A DNA stretch of 64,000 nt, taken from NCBI GenBank assembly GCA_029204225.1, contig CM055096.1, forward strand, positions 70,079,444 through 70,143,443. The letters are read 5' to 3'. Below the pieces are notes generated by a model. That model ran no database searches. It was not told where the DNA came from and saw nothing but the letters and a program-made list of their open reading frames with translations. Source of the DNA: Diphasiastrum complanatum. Lineage: Eukaryota > Streptophyta > Lycopodiopsida > Lycopodiales > Lycopodiaceae. Positions 1 to 9,780 of this stretch are shown here, piece by piece; the stretch's first letter is position 1; each line of letters starts with the position of its first letter. The position numbers and the translations under genes were made by a program.

Positions 1-24
1 CTGGCTCAAGAATACAGCTCTCGC

Positions 25-981
25 ATGCATCGAGATGGCACCAAGTCCAAGTCGAGAAAGAAAGAGCGTATGCACTCCACAGTGGCGCCTCTCCAAGAAG
101 AGATGGGTGGCCCTTCTGAACCTACACCAAGAGATGAACCCTTGCCAGAGGCGCAACAGGACCTCTTTGAAGTGAAGATGCGACAATACTTATCAAGCGC
201 AATGACGGCTATGCTTAGCGAGGTGAAGAAGGACGGAGAAACAGAAAGGAAAGAATGGCAAACATCCTTGCGAACCATGAACCTTACTCAATTGAACCTT
301 GCTAGAGAAATGAGAGACGGGCTAACACAGCTCGAAGCCAGGTTTGAAGAGTTGGAAGCAACTACGGGGAATGCAGTGGCGCCTCCTCCACAGATACCAA
401 GAGAACCACGAGCGCGAAACACGGAAGGCCCAAGGAAGACTGCCAAAGTGAAAGCACCACCTACTTTCAAAGAAGAGCGTGACATTCGAGTTGTGGAAGA
501 TTGGTTGTTTCACATGGACCATTACTTCCGTCTGATGAACACTCCTGAGGAAGAAAGAACTGACTTGGCATTAGCATATTTTGAGGGCTACACTACAAAT
601 TGGTACCGGATGGCAGGAATGCATTTTCAGACATGGGACGCATTCAAAGCCGCGTTACGAGAGGAGTTCATACCGAAGGATTCACACATGAGATTGAGGA
701 CAGAATTATCGGGTCTCAAACAGAAAGGTTCATTGCGAGAGTACCTCAATAAATTCAGACAGAGTGTATGGGTTATTGAAGATATGTCCGAGGCGGACAA
801 AACTCATTACCTATTGTCTGGAATGCAATCTTGGACCCGGCGTGCGATAGACAACTACATGCCCCATGATTTCAATTCAACTATTCGAACGGCTGAAATG
901 GTTTGTGATTATGAGAGCATATTGACACCAGCTGCTCCCGCAATCTCAACAAGAGTATTTAGTGATCCAGACCAAGTTTGA
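25..981 (+). pseudogene. Ty3/gypsy gag (capsid region), open to 981
   Basis: 318 codons, with a charged, coiled-coil-like N-terminal part (about residues 1-140) and a retrotransposon gag domain (about residues 150-290). Diagnostic motifs are VVEDWLFHMDHYF, a WYRMAG block, EEFIPKD and the LKQKGSLREYLNKF block, typical of plant Ty3 capsids that assemble virus-like particles and package the RNA. The frame stops at TGA 979-981, just before the zinc-knuckle part, which continues in another frame from about 978. No start codon fits the second frame (it opens at TTG), so an indel near 960-980 is likelier than two genes. The true start could lie upstream of 25. Confidence 0.8.
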
Positions 982-1784
982 GCTTCTTTTCAAGGGGGGA
1001 CTCAGCTCTAAATGGCAACCAAGCCTCGAGTAGCGTGAACAAATTCCCAACAAAAACAGGGTTTGGCAACCAAGGCAACAATGGAGGGAACATGTTCCAG
1101 AGAAGAAACAATGTTGGACCTTCAGCTAGTCACAGCAACAACTCACCAACACTGGACAGTTCCATGCGTTGCTTCAACTGTCATCAGCAAGGTCACTCTT
1201 GGAGGTCATGCCCCAAACCATTGAATAAGCAAATCATGGCTGCCATTGAAGGATTTGATAGGATGGAGAGAGAGGCATTTGATCAAGAAGATGGTGAACA
1301 AGATGACGAAGAGGACCCAGAAACGGATTTGACGGAGTCTGACCTGAATGCCTTACAACAAATAGGGGCACTTGCGGCGTATCGTGAACATCTTATGGCG
1401 ACTCCTGCGAGAGGATCCAAGTTATTATACCTGAAAGGCTGTATTCAAGACAAAATCATTTACTTCATGGTAGACCTGGGGGCGTCACATAACTACTTGT
1501 CAGAAAAACTGACAGGGGAATTGGACATCCAATGTGAAGAAAATGTGACTCCTATTTGTGTGGAGACCGCGAAAGGTACAATGACCACTTGTAGATTGGC
1601 AACCAACTTACCAATCTCTCTGGGAGCCTGGAAGAATCGACTAACGTTCACAATCTTGAAGATGGATGCCTTCGACGCTATTTTGGGATTAAGCTGGTTT
1701 AACGAACATGTGGTGGCCTTCTTGGCAAAAGGGGTTAACCTTGTGTTATTATATAATGGTAGGAGACCTTGTGTTATTATATAA
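978..1784 (+). pseudogene. Ty3/gypsy gag zinc knuckle and aspartic protease, frameshifted
   Basis: Continuation of the gag polyprotein in a second frame. A CCHC zinc knuckle (CFNCHQQGHSWRSCP, nt 1170-1211) would bind the RNA genome. An acidic linker follows, then a retropepsin-like domain starting FMVDLGASHNYLS (catalytic Asp codon 1473-1475) and a conserved hydrophobic-Gly motif, AILGLSWF. The residue after the catalytic Asp is Leu where plant Ty3 proteases have Ser or Thr (DSG/DTG), so activity is doubtful. The frame ends at 1784 because a 28-bp tandem duplication (1742-1797) shifts it; the homologous sequence carries on in another frame. Confidence 0.8.
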
Positions 1785-1797
1785 TGGTAGGAGACCT
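1742..1797 (+). repeat. 28-bp perfect tandem duplication causing a frameshift
   Basis: The 28-bp unit at 1742-1769 (starting tgtgttattatataatgg) is repeated exactly at 1770-1797. Because 28 is not a multiple of 3, the second copy moves the downstream coding sequence into a new frame and ends the protease ORF at 1784. The two copies are identical, so the event is recent. Confidence 0.95.
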
Positions 1798-2193
1798 TGT
1801 GTCGTCAGAGCTGTGCCAGGGGACCAACTAGAAAAGAACGACACAAATGAACCTGACCCATTTATTCCTCCCAATCTCATTCACCTCTTTAACGAAGGAC
1901 AGCCAACAGTGACAGACCAGCTGACACGGGAACAAATGGAGCCAACATTGCCTATAGTCTCTACATCAAAGGTGAATTCAAGTGCCGATGCAGAGCTCAA
2001 GGAGCTCACCTTGTGTGACCAAGCGAAAGCTCACTTCTTTAACGAAGGACATCTAACAGTGACAAACCAGCTAACGCGAGGTCAAATGGAGCCAACATTG
2101 CCTGCAATTTCTACATCAAAGGTGAATCTAAGTGCCGATGCAGAGCTCAAGGAGCTCAACCTGGACGACCAAACGAAATATCTAGAGTCCTAG
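1768..2193 (+). pseudogene. C-terminal tail of the gag-protease ORF with two 50-residue repeats
   Basis: Open frame after the 28-bp duplication, ending at TAG 2191-2193. It begins with the residues that follow the protease (RRPCVVRAVPGDQ), then contains two 50-residue tandem repeats: unit 1 starts HLFNEGQPTVTDQLTREQ and unit 2 HFFNEGHLTVTNQLTRGQ. No known domain is recognised in them. Pol is absent: the frame stops and the 3' non-coding region and LTR follow. Confidence 0.65.
1881..2180 (+). repeat. 150-bp in-frame tandem repeat (2 copies)
   Basis: Units 1881-2030 and 2031-2180 align without gaps and share long identical blocks such as caaatggagccaacattgcc and gccgatgcagagctcaagga. The period is 150 bp, an exact multiple of 3, so the protein gains a second 50-residue module and the frame is kept. 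Confidence 0.9.
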
Positions 2194-2560
2194 GGGACTC
2201 ATCCAGATGTGTGACGAAAACCACATATCTGAGGCTTAAGGGAGCCGTAAGTACCTTTATCTTTCATGTTAATAAAGTAAACCTCATTTCTCATCGAGGA
2301 GTGAGCTTCAGTCTAATGTCTAAGTGCAGCAGCTTCACACAGGTTTTACATAAGTGAACTAGATCCACACTTTTTCTGTGCTGGGTGTAAAACACAATAT
2401 CATTACTTCTATTTACAGTTGGTTTCCTTTGGCCGGTGAATCAAGCCCATGCCCTTGTATACGTGACTAAAGTCTGGCCGGTGAATTAAGCCCGTGCCAT
2501 GAGTCTTAGGTTCTAGTTTGGCCCTGATGAGGATATCAGCTTTCTCAAACGAGGGGAGGA

Positions 2561-3480
2561 TGTTGTAAAGCTGACTCGGGTGCACCCAGCGTGCCCTGTA
2601 AGACTCAAAGGGGTGACACTCTCTAAGGTTCCAGAGCAAGTTAGAACGTCAAGGACTGAGCCTCCGACCTGTGGTGAGCCAGTCAAGTAGTCACAAAGTC
2701 ATGAGCTAGCTCTAGAGCTCGAGTCATGGCCTAGTTAGGAAAGCAAGTTGATTCGGTCGCCGGGACGGCTCTCGGGACCCATGTCCGGGAGCCAGATGGA
2801 TTCTGCCAGGCTTGCCAGGCTTAATCAGCAAAATAAAAACTAAGTCCTAAAAAGCGTGCTTTACCAGAAAGCACTATGTTTCAAACCAGAGGGGGTGCGC
2901 CGAATCACAGCAGAACTATAGGGGGAGTCCGGCAGACAGAAACTTGGGCAGCTCAACCAGCGCCAGGAATCCAATCGCCAGGTCTTAGCTCCCTCTACCA
3001 GCACGAGCCAGGCACAATGCCCAACACGTGTTGGTGGCCTCGAGATCGGTCAGTCTATGTATGGATGTAACCTCTTCCAAATCTAATAAAGTTGATCCTT
3101 GGGGATGATTACCATTTCGGTTTCGCATCTGGGACTGGTCCAAGTGGAAGGACCCTTACTACAACCTTTTTGCGTCGCTGGCGCCTAAGGGTCCCGGTCA
3201 TCGACATGGGGCTTGCCGCTATGCCAATTGGTCAGTTTGGTGACCACTATGCCTTGGGTTTCATGTGTAGCTTGTCTTTGCCTTTGGTTACCTTTTGGGG
3301 ACGGATTCTGAGTTGGCTTTCGGGTTGTTTGGGATTCCAGTTTTCTTAAGTCTGAATGGTTAAGCTTGTTACGTTTCTGAGTTGGCTTTTATGTAAGTGC
3401 ATGATGGATGAATGTTAGACTTAAGTGCGTGTTGGGGAAACCGCTCAAGTCCCAGCGCCCTTTGAGGCGCCGGCGCAACA
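2561..3480 (+). mobile_element. 3' LTR of the first Ty3-type family, copy L1
   Basis: 920 bp, starting TGTTGTAAAG directly after the polypurine tract and ending GCGCAACA, so the termini have the TG...CA form (TGTTG/CAACA). It shares its order of landmarks with L3: an actataggggg block (about 2915-2925) that may mark the core promoter, a tcggtca...atgtaacct block, and a poly(A) signal aataaa at 3085-3090. Sequence identity to L2 and L3 is patchy, so L1 belongs to a diverged subfamily. Confidence 0.75.
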
Positions 3481-4621
3481 CCAACAACGATCAGACTTAA
3501 CCAACTTGAAGTTCCGAAAACCAACATTGAGATCCAACCTGGTGCCATGCCAGATCGGGGTCCCGATGTTGGTGACTTCCCTGCAAGCAAGCTGCCCGAC
3601 ATACATCAAACTTAACCAACTCGAAGCTTCGTTACAACCGAGTAACATCCATTCCAAGCAAGTGGTCTTACTTACATGAGACTTAACCAATTGAAAGCTT
3701 CGTCATGAGCACTGGAAGACAACCTGGCGCCACGCCAGACTGGATAGCCATAAACAGGTAACTTCCACCCAAGCAAGCCATCCAACTCAGCCGACAGGTT
3801 ACAGCCCGTTCCCCAAGAGCTTAACCCATTCACGTTCATGCAAGGAACACTCGGAACCACAAGCCATGACAGATATGGAGACAACCAGTTCCTGGACCAA
3901 ATGGTCCCGACAGCATACCGCTGGTGCCATGGACCGAATGGTCCCGACGACATACCGTTGGCGTCCCAGGATACGACCCTCAACTATGTGCCAACTTAAA
4001 AATTTGGAAGCGGCCTTACAACTGGCGCTTTTACCGAACACTGAAACCCAGAAGGTAATCAGAGTCAGTTTGAGGAAAATCCCACTTTATTGATAAATCT
4101 GAGAAGGTTGCATTTCAAGTGTGTGACCGACCCTAGTCTTCAGGGCGCTAGCATGCCAAGGCGAGAGCCATGACAACATTCCAGCAAGGGAGGCTGAGAG
4201 TTGGTTGGAGCTCGCCTTGAGTCGCAACCCGCACTCCCCTATAGTATTGGTGGGATTCGGCACCCCCCTCATACCAAGCACTCTACCCAGGCTGGTAAAG
4301 CACATTTTTCTCTCTCTAGGATTTTCTCTTTCTAGAAAGTCATTTTCTCTCTCTATATTCTATTGATCCCCATGCTTCCTTTAATCATGCCTAGATCGTG
4401 TGAGGTGATTGCACATCGATCTGAGCTCTCTGGACTTCGCTAGAACCGATCAAAGATTTTCAGCCATAGGAACTTGGCGTCGGCTGGATTCTGTTCACAG
4501 TGGCGCCGGGAGTGGCACCGGCGCCATTGGCGCCGGAAGTAACAGGGGCGCTACTGGTGCCGGGGACAATGCTGGTGCCAGTGGTGCCGGAAGTAAAGCT
4601 TATGAAGATAGCTTTACAACA
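3481..4621 (-). mobile_element. LTR of the Ty3-type family in inverted orientation, copy L2
   Basis: Read on the minus strand it starts TGTTGTAAAG (ctttacaaca, 4612-4621) and follows L3 (6457-7648) almost to the end: the GGCGCC-rich block, the gatcaaagattttcagccat block, the tctagaaagtcattttctct block, a poly(A) signal (tttatt at 4086-4091), a doubled ~38-bp element around 3890-3960, and the gaagcttcg blocks. Homology stops at about 3481, where L1 abuts, so the last ~100 bp of this LTR are missing. No clear polypurine tract precedes its start. Confidence 0.75.
4498..4595 (-). repeat. GGCGCC-rich GC minisatellite at the LTR start (L2)
   Basis: Imperfect repeats of 12-18 bp of the type ggcgccggaagt, alternating GGCGCC and GGTGCC cores. 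The matching part of L3 (about 6487-6541) has the same cores in fewer, differently ordered units, so the array varies in length between LTR copies. It also produces a spurious Gly/Ala/Ser-rich reading frame. Confidence 0.75.
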
Positions 4622-6456
4622 GGTATTCTCTGTGGGCTGATTTTGTGATCGATCTGTATGGGCGCGGCCAGGCAAAGGTCCTTTGGCAGGACTATCTCAA
4701 AGGGGGAGCTTGTCTTTGTTACCTGTTAGTAAACCTACCTGAGTGTCTTGCTTGCATGTATTCGTGGTGAGTCTTAGTACTCGTGCTTTGCCTGGTTTGC
4801 ATGATTGCTTGTGATACAAGGAGCTGATGGCTCGAGAAGGAACCTTTCTTTTGAAGGCTGATACCATCAAACAAAGAGGACTACAGAATATGTGGGGCGG
4901 ATTCGTAGTTCAAGTACTCACACGTGAACGACAATGAAATGACTCGATGTTTGCAAAGGATGGATGGCTAGCCTATTTCTTGGGTTAGTTTCATTTGCGA
5001 CAACGCCCACCAGACGCAAGCAAGAAGTCAAAAGTTGGAAAGGGCAATTCAGGGGAGATCTTCTATGGAGCAGTTGGTCTTCATCTGGGATGGCCACCTT
5101 CGGAACTGAAACTCACTGAGCATGGGTGATATCCAGTATCAGTTGGGTTTTTCCTCAAAGGGGAAAGACTAGGATCCTCTTCAGAGATTGGCAACAAGTT
5201 GGATTAAGCCATAATCCTAGCAGATGGGAAGCAAAGTGTTGGAAAGGCTTTTTGTCTGAGAACTCTACTCTAAGTTCGGTCAGCTGCTTTTATAAGTGGA
5301 GGGGAACTATCACACACACCTCTCTCTTGGGGCAAATTTCGAATGAAAGTTGATCAAAATGGGGGCAAATTCAAGGTGACCTAGCCATACTCACACGAGG
5401 AGACCGGCGAACTTTGGACCTAATAAGTTGACAAGTTTTTGTTGTGGAAATGAAAGCTTGTTATAGGCTTTCTCTGGACCAACAATGATGAGGAGACATA
5501 ATGAGTATGCTGACTTGTGTTATGTGTAAAGCTGCTGACCAATGAAGGAACTGTGAAAGTTGAGACTTGCACGAGAGACTTGGTACTTCAAACAGACGCT
5601 GAGGGACAGTTCGTACTGAAATCGGACTAGTGCAAACTCTGGGTGCATGTGTCTGATTCAAAGAGAACTACTTGAAGCCAAGCTGGATGTACACTTCTTG
5701 TTTTGACTGTGAGGCAACTGACTAGTGATGGAAGTGTGAAAGTCAAGTTTTGCGCGATGGACATGGTGCTTCAAACAAACGCGAAGAGATAGTTCGTATG
5801 CGGATCAAACTGGTGCAACCCCTTGGCTCTCCACGAGATCAATGGTTACATCTGGGCTGATTCAAATACAGCTACTTCAAGCTAAGTGAGAGGTGCATTG
5901 CGGAGTACTCAATCTTTGCCTACCTTAAAGAGCCAAGAAGAAAAAGTATCAAGATCAGGCTGGGACAAGGAGAGAAATTCAGGTGCGGAAGCAACAAGGC
6001 ACGGAGTGGGAAATCAAACGATAAATCCTTTGGCTCAGGGAGCCTTGATACCTGTGCGGAACTGATCAAATATGGAGCTCAGGGAGCTCAACACAAAGTG
6101 TATCAAGGACAAATCAGGAGCTCAAAGGAGTTCCAAAGTCAAAAGTCAAAAGCGACAGGGGCGAACATTTCACAGAAAGGCCTCTGTCACTAGTTAATAA
6201 GGTTCATGGGTTTTACGTAAGCAATATAAAATCTACGCTTTTCCCAGACAAAGTGATATTTTCAAGTTTTATAATTTTTCAGTACAAAGAGCTGAGCCTC
6301 CGACTTGTGGTGTGCCAGTTTCAATGTTAATAAAAGTGGCCAGTAGTTCGAGTATTGTGCCAAGTAGATCAAATGTATAGTTAATTTTATTAGGAGGCAC
6401 CTTTACTTTAATCTGACATCTGATGAGAACATCAGATTTTATAAAGGTGGGGTGGA
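4622..6456 (+). mobile_element. Non-coding interior of a Ty3-type element upstream of LTR L3
   Basis: There is no ORF of retroelement type. The right end matches the 3' interior of the left-hand element: gctgagcctccga...tggtg (6291) as at 2655, a 'tgatgagaacatcag' block (6421), then a polypurine stretch (aaaggtggggtgga, 6443-6456) joined to an LTR starting TGTTGTAAAG. It is therefore the 3' end of the element whose 3' LTR is L3. It includes a ~183-bp diverged tandem duplication. I cannot place the junction between this and whatever belonged to L2. Confidence 0.55.
5520..5900 (+). repeat. Diverged ~183-bp tandem duplication
   Basis: Matching blocks recur at a spacing of about 183 bp: cttcaaacagacgc (5586) and cttcaaacaaacgc (5769); acagttcgtac/atagttcgtat; ctgattcaaa...gctacttcaagc / ctgattcaaag...ctacttgaagc. 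No protein is evident. Confidence 0.6.
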
Positions 6457-7648
6457 TGTTGTAAAGTTACCTTTACAAGCTTTACCTCCGGCGCCAGCAG
6501 CGCCCATGCTGCTCCCAGCGCCACCGGCACCGGCGCCGCTCCTGGCGACACTGTGACCAGAATCCAGCTAACGCCATGTTCCTATGGCTGAAAATCTTTG
6601 ATCGGTTCTAGCGAAGTCCATAGAGCTCAAATCGATGTGCAATCACCTCACACGATCTAGGCATGATTAAATAAAGCCCGGGGATCAGTAAATTCTAGAG
6701 AGAGAAAATGACTTTCTAGAGAGAGAAAATGTGCTTTACTAGCCTGGGCAGAGCACTTGGTATGAGGGGAGGTGGCGAATCCCACTAATACTATAGGGGA
6801 GTGCGGGTTGTGACTCAGGGTGAGCTCCAACCAAGTCTCAGCCTCCCTTGCTGGAATGTTGTCCTGGCGCCCGCCTTGGCATGCCAACGCCTCGGAGACT
6901 AGGGTCGGTCACACACTTGGAATGTAACCTTCTCAGATTTATCAATAAAGTGATATTTTTCTTACACTGACTCTGATTACCTTCTGGGTTTCAGTGTTCG
7001 GTAAAAGCGCCAGTTGTAAGGCCGCTTCAAACTTTTTGATTTGGCACATAGTTGAGGGTCATGTCCCGGGACGCCAACGGTATGCCGTCAAGACCATTCG
7101 GTCCATGGCGCCAGCGGTATGCTGTCGGGACCATTTGGTCCAGGAGCTGGTTGTCTTCATATGCGTCGCGACTTGTGGTTCTGAGTGTCCTTGCATGAAC
7201 GTGAATGGGTTAAGCTCTTGGGGAACGGGCTCTAACCTGTCGGCTGAGTTGGATGGCTTGCTTGGGTGGAATTTACCTGTTTATCGTTGTCCAGTCTGGC
7301 GTGACGCTAGGTTGGCTTCCAGCGCTCGTGACGAAGCTTTCAGTTGCTTAAGTCTGATGTAAGTCAGACCGCTTGCTTGGAATGGATGTTACTCGTTTGT
7401 AATGAAGCTTCGAGTTGGTTAAGTTTGATGTATGTCAGGCAGCTTGCTTGGAGAAAAGTCACCCACATCGGGACCCCCGATCTACGCCAAGTTGGATCTC
7501 AATGTTGGTTTCAGAACTTCAAGTGGGTTAAGTCTGATTGTTGTTGGCGAGTTGGTTGCTTGTATGTCAAGTGGGTTCGGACGACAAGAGTTGAAGGCTG
7601 GGAAGCTAAGTCGTGGTTCCCGGCTCCCTTTGGGATGCCTGCGCTACA
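6457..7648 (+). mobile_element. LTR of the Ty3-type family, copy L3
   Basis: About 1192 bp, TGTTGTAAAG... to ...GCGCTACA. It begins after a polypurine tract and ends at the broken copia gag. Landmarks are the GGCGCC-rich block (6487-6541), a ctataggggag block (6791) that may be near the start site, a poly(A) signal aataaa (6944-6949), and a ~38-bp tandem duplication (about 7073-7148, ggtatgccgtc / ggtatgctgtc). No primer-binding site follows, so it is a 3' or solo LTR. The 3' end is placed by similarity to L1 and L4 and could be a few bases off. Confidence 0.75.
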
Positions 7649-7649
7649 T

Positions 7650-8454
7650 TAGTAAAGTTGATTTGCTTGCTACCTTCATCTCTTTGTTTCTTCAAACATT
7701 CATTAGAGAAATGCCCTTTGATGTGGCAATAAAAGCATTTCAACTTAGAATTATCTTTCTTTTTGCCAAAAGAGGAGGTCTCACCTTGACCTTGCCCTTT
7801 AGACCACTTGCCTTTGCCTATGCCCTTGAACTTGCCTTTGATGAACATAGCCTCCTCTTCATAATGAGATGTTGATGTAGATCCACCACCTCTTGATTGA
7901 AGCCGAAACTCCTCATTCACCAAGATCTATTGCAAATCCACAATACTTGGCAAAGTCTTTTGAATAGCAAAACTTTGAACAAGATTAGCATGATCATGCA
8001 GCAATATAACTTGAACAAGTTCTACCTCCCTAATGCTTTCATCAATACATGCTAACTCATCATTGAATGCTTTAACCCTCAAAACAAAAGCATGAGTACT
8101 CTCTTCCTTCTTTTGCAAACTTTGAAAGATTTGCCTCCTAAGAGTAAGCACTCTTGATGTAGACTTGGATTCATAAAGCTTCTTCAAAGCTTCCCAAGCC
8201 TCCAAAGATCATGTGCACTTATCAATCTCCTTGAGAAGTTCATTGGTAACATTCATCTTAATCATGTGTAGAGCCCTTTTGGACCTCTTATCATATCTCA
8301 TTTGATCTTGTTGAGTTGCTGGTCTCTCCTCCAAACCTACAACAATATCCAGAACATCATTCATCTCAAGCAATGATTCCATCCTCACTTTCCACAATGA
8401 ATAGTTACTTGAGGTAAGCCTATCATTGCCTTCCAACATGAATCCACTAGCCAT
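7650..8454 (-). pseudogene. Ty1/copia gag, two in-frame stops, cut by LTR L3
   Basis: Reading leftwards from ATG 8454: a DUF4219-like start (LTSSNYSLWKVRMESLLEM), a UBN2-type gag body and a CCHC knuckle CFYCHIKGHFSNEC. All three open segments share one frame and are separated only by TGA at 8209-8211 and TAG at 7927-7929, so it is one gag inactivated by point mutations. It is closely related in sequence to the gag of the intact element at 42454. Homology stops at about 7650, where LTR L3 begins; protease and pol are missing. Confidence 0.85.
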
Positions 8455-8506
8455 GTTGCAATGACCTGATCTTCTTTTTTCAAGAGATTTTTGTATCTCA
8501 AAGGTG

Positions 8507-9780
8507 GATTAAGGCAATACTAGTTGAGTGTGATGCCTTAAAAGATAGCAAAATATGTTTTCCTTGTAAGCTTACATTAGTTATGAAGTCAAGGAAATGG
8601 AAATATCTTCATAATGTAGGATCTTTTGGTTTCAATAAGATCATGAATGATGTGTTCATTGATGAAGATGAAAATTGTATGTTTTCAATCCTAAAGGCAA
8701 GTTGTAAACTTCTTATGAGAATAAGTGAAGCATCCAAAGTGGACACTTATATCCATAAGCAAGTAGTTAGCCTTATTGAGATGGAAATACCTTTTGATTT
8801 TAATATTGGAAAAATCATGCCAAGTTGTGGTGATTTTTGGACTTATGGTTTTAGCATAAGTAATCTTGATAATCATAGGAAGTGCATAGTGAATGATCAT
8901 ACTTGTTGTGATCATTATGAGAAATGGAAGTCTCGGATTTCCATAAAAAAGGAGCACCATGAAGAGGATCTTAAAGAATCATCTCAAGGTTCAAGTGTGC
9001 CAAGGATTGAGGAGGAGAGACCTTCTCAAGTTGTGATTCCAAAAAGAAACTCAAGAAATATGGTTGATTCCATGTGGCTCACATTTCAAGGGAAAGAGGA
9101 GCATATCTCATGTGGTATACATCTCGTACTTACTTCTCTTATGTCATTTGATAAATCAATTTGCTTTAGTGAGATCATTGCATCTCAAAATTGGAGTAAA
9201 GCCATACTAGTTGAGTATGAAGTCTCTCTTGAGAACATAGATGATGTTCTTAAAAGGTTGAAATTGATTTTAAATCAATTAGAAAGCAAATGGTTATTTC
9301 ATCAAATGTATGCTCTTGAGTCATGTAAGAGGAAAAGTGATTTGTTCACTCATAGTTTGAAAATTTGTATTGAGGCAAATTGTAAACTCTTTATGAGAGT
9401 AAGTGAATCATCTTCTAAAGACACTTATCTCCATAATGAAGTATTTAGCCTCATTGGATCTGAGATTAGCATGGTAAACAAGCATGAAGATATGATACAA
9501 ACACTTTGTTATTATAGCATGCATAGTCTTGCCAATTTGGATAAGTCTAATTCTCTAGATCATGGTAACATGATGTTAGATCTTTGTGATCCTAATAAGT
9601 CAAGAAGAAATCTTTATTTTCTCATGGAGGAGCATGCACATGAAGAAGGAGCAAGCCTCAAAGTCAAGCATCTACATGAAATTTGGAAGGAATCAATTTT
9701 GAAGATGCTAGGATGGTGCAAAGCTCTCAAGTTCATCAAAGATGTCAACATCAAAGAAGCACTATCATGGATATGGTGAT
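8507..9780 (+). repeat. ~680-bp diverged tandem duplication
   Basis: Matching blocks lie 678-686 bp apart: actagttgagt (8521 / 9208), ttgtaaacttcttatgaga / ttgtaaactctttatgaga (about 8702 / 9380), ggagcaccatgaagagg / ggagcatgcacatgaagaagg (8951 / 9629). The copies have diverged in sequence but keep spacing, and most of the second is open in frame with the first. Confidence 0.75.
8583..9779 (+). CDS. 398-aa ORF, duplicated, partly copia-derived, function unknown
   Basis: The longest open frame here apart from the intact copia polyprotein. It is made of two related halves: NCMFSILKASCKLLMRISEA...DTYIHKQVVSLI (about residues 32-60) and the second copy SLKICIEANCKLFMRVSESS...DTYLHNEVFSLI (about 258-286). 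Between them, about residues 140-225 resemble the copia polyprotein linker between integrase and reverse transcriptase: PKRNSR, LTFQGK and NWSKAILVEYEVSLEN align with PRRSSR, LTYQGK and EWYKAMLDEYDALIEN of the intact element. No signal peptide or membrane segment is evident. I recognise no function; it may be an accessory ORF of a non-autonomous element or an accidental frame. The start is the first ATG; the duplication itself begins upstream of it. Confidence 0.5.
   Translation: MKSRKWKYLHNVGSFGFNKIMNDVFIDEDENCMFSILKASCKLLMRISEASKVDTYIHKQVVSLIEMEIPFDFNIGKIMPSCGDFWTYGFSISNLDNHRKCIVNDHTCCDHYEKWKSRISIKKEHHEEDLKESSQGSSVPRIEEERPSQVVIPKRNSRNMVDSMWLTFQGKEEHISCGIHLVLTSLMSFDKSICFSEIIASQNWSKAILVEYEVSLENIDDVLKRLKLILNQLESKWLFHQMYALESCKRKSDLFTHSLKICIEANCKLFMRVSESSSKDTYLHNEVFSLIGSEISMVNKHEDMIQTLCYYSMHSLANLDKSNSLDHGNMMLDLCDPNKSRRNLYFLMEEHAHEEGASLKVKHLHEIWKESILKMLGWCKALKFIKDVNIKEALSWIW

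Larger units (their letters stand above)
1..3480 (+). mobile_element. Ty3/gypsy-type gag-protease element, 3' part with 3' LTR
   Basis: The window opens inside this element. In order it shows a Ty3-type capsid (25-981), a zinc knuckle and aspartic protease (978-1784), a repeat-bearing tail (to 2193), about 360 bp of non-coding sequence, a polypurine tract (gaggggagga, 2551-2560) and an LTR from 2561 to 3480. No reverse transcriptase, RNase H or integrase lies between the protease and the LTR, so this copy is non-autonomous, or has lost pol. The LTR ends exactly where a minus-strand LTR of the same family begins (3481), suggesting insertion into that older LTR. The 5' LTR and 5' target-site flank are outside the window. 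Confidence 0.8.

Noticed and set aside
4409-4648. Gly/Ala/Ser-rich 79-codon frame
   Set aside because: A by-product of the GGCGCC minisatellite in LTR L2 read on the strand opposite to the LTR; no conservation expected.
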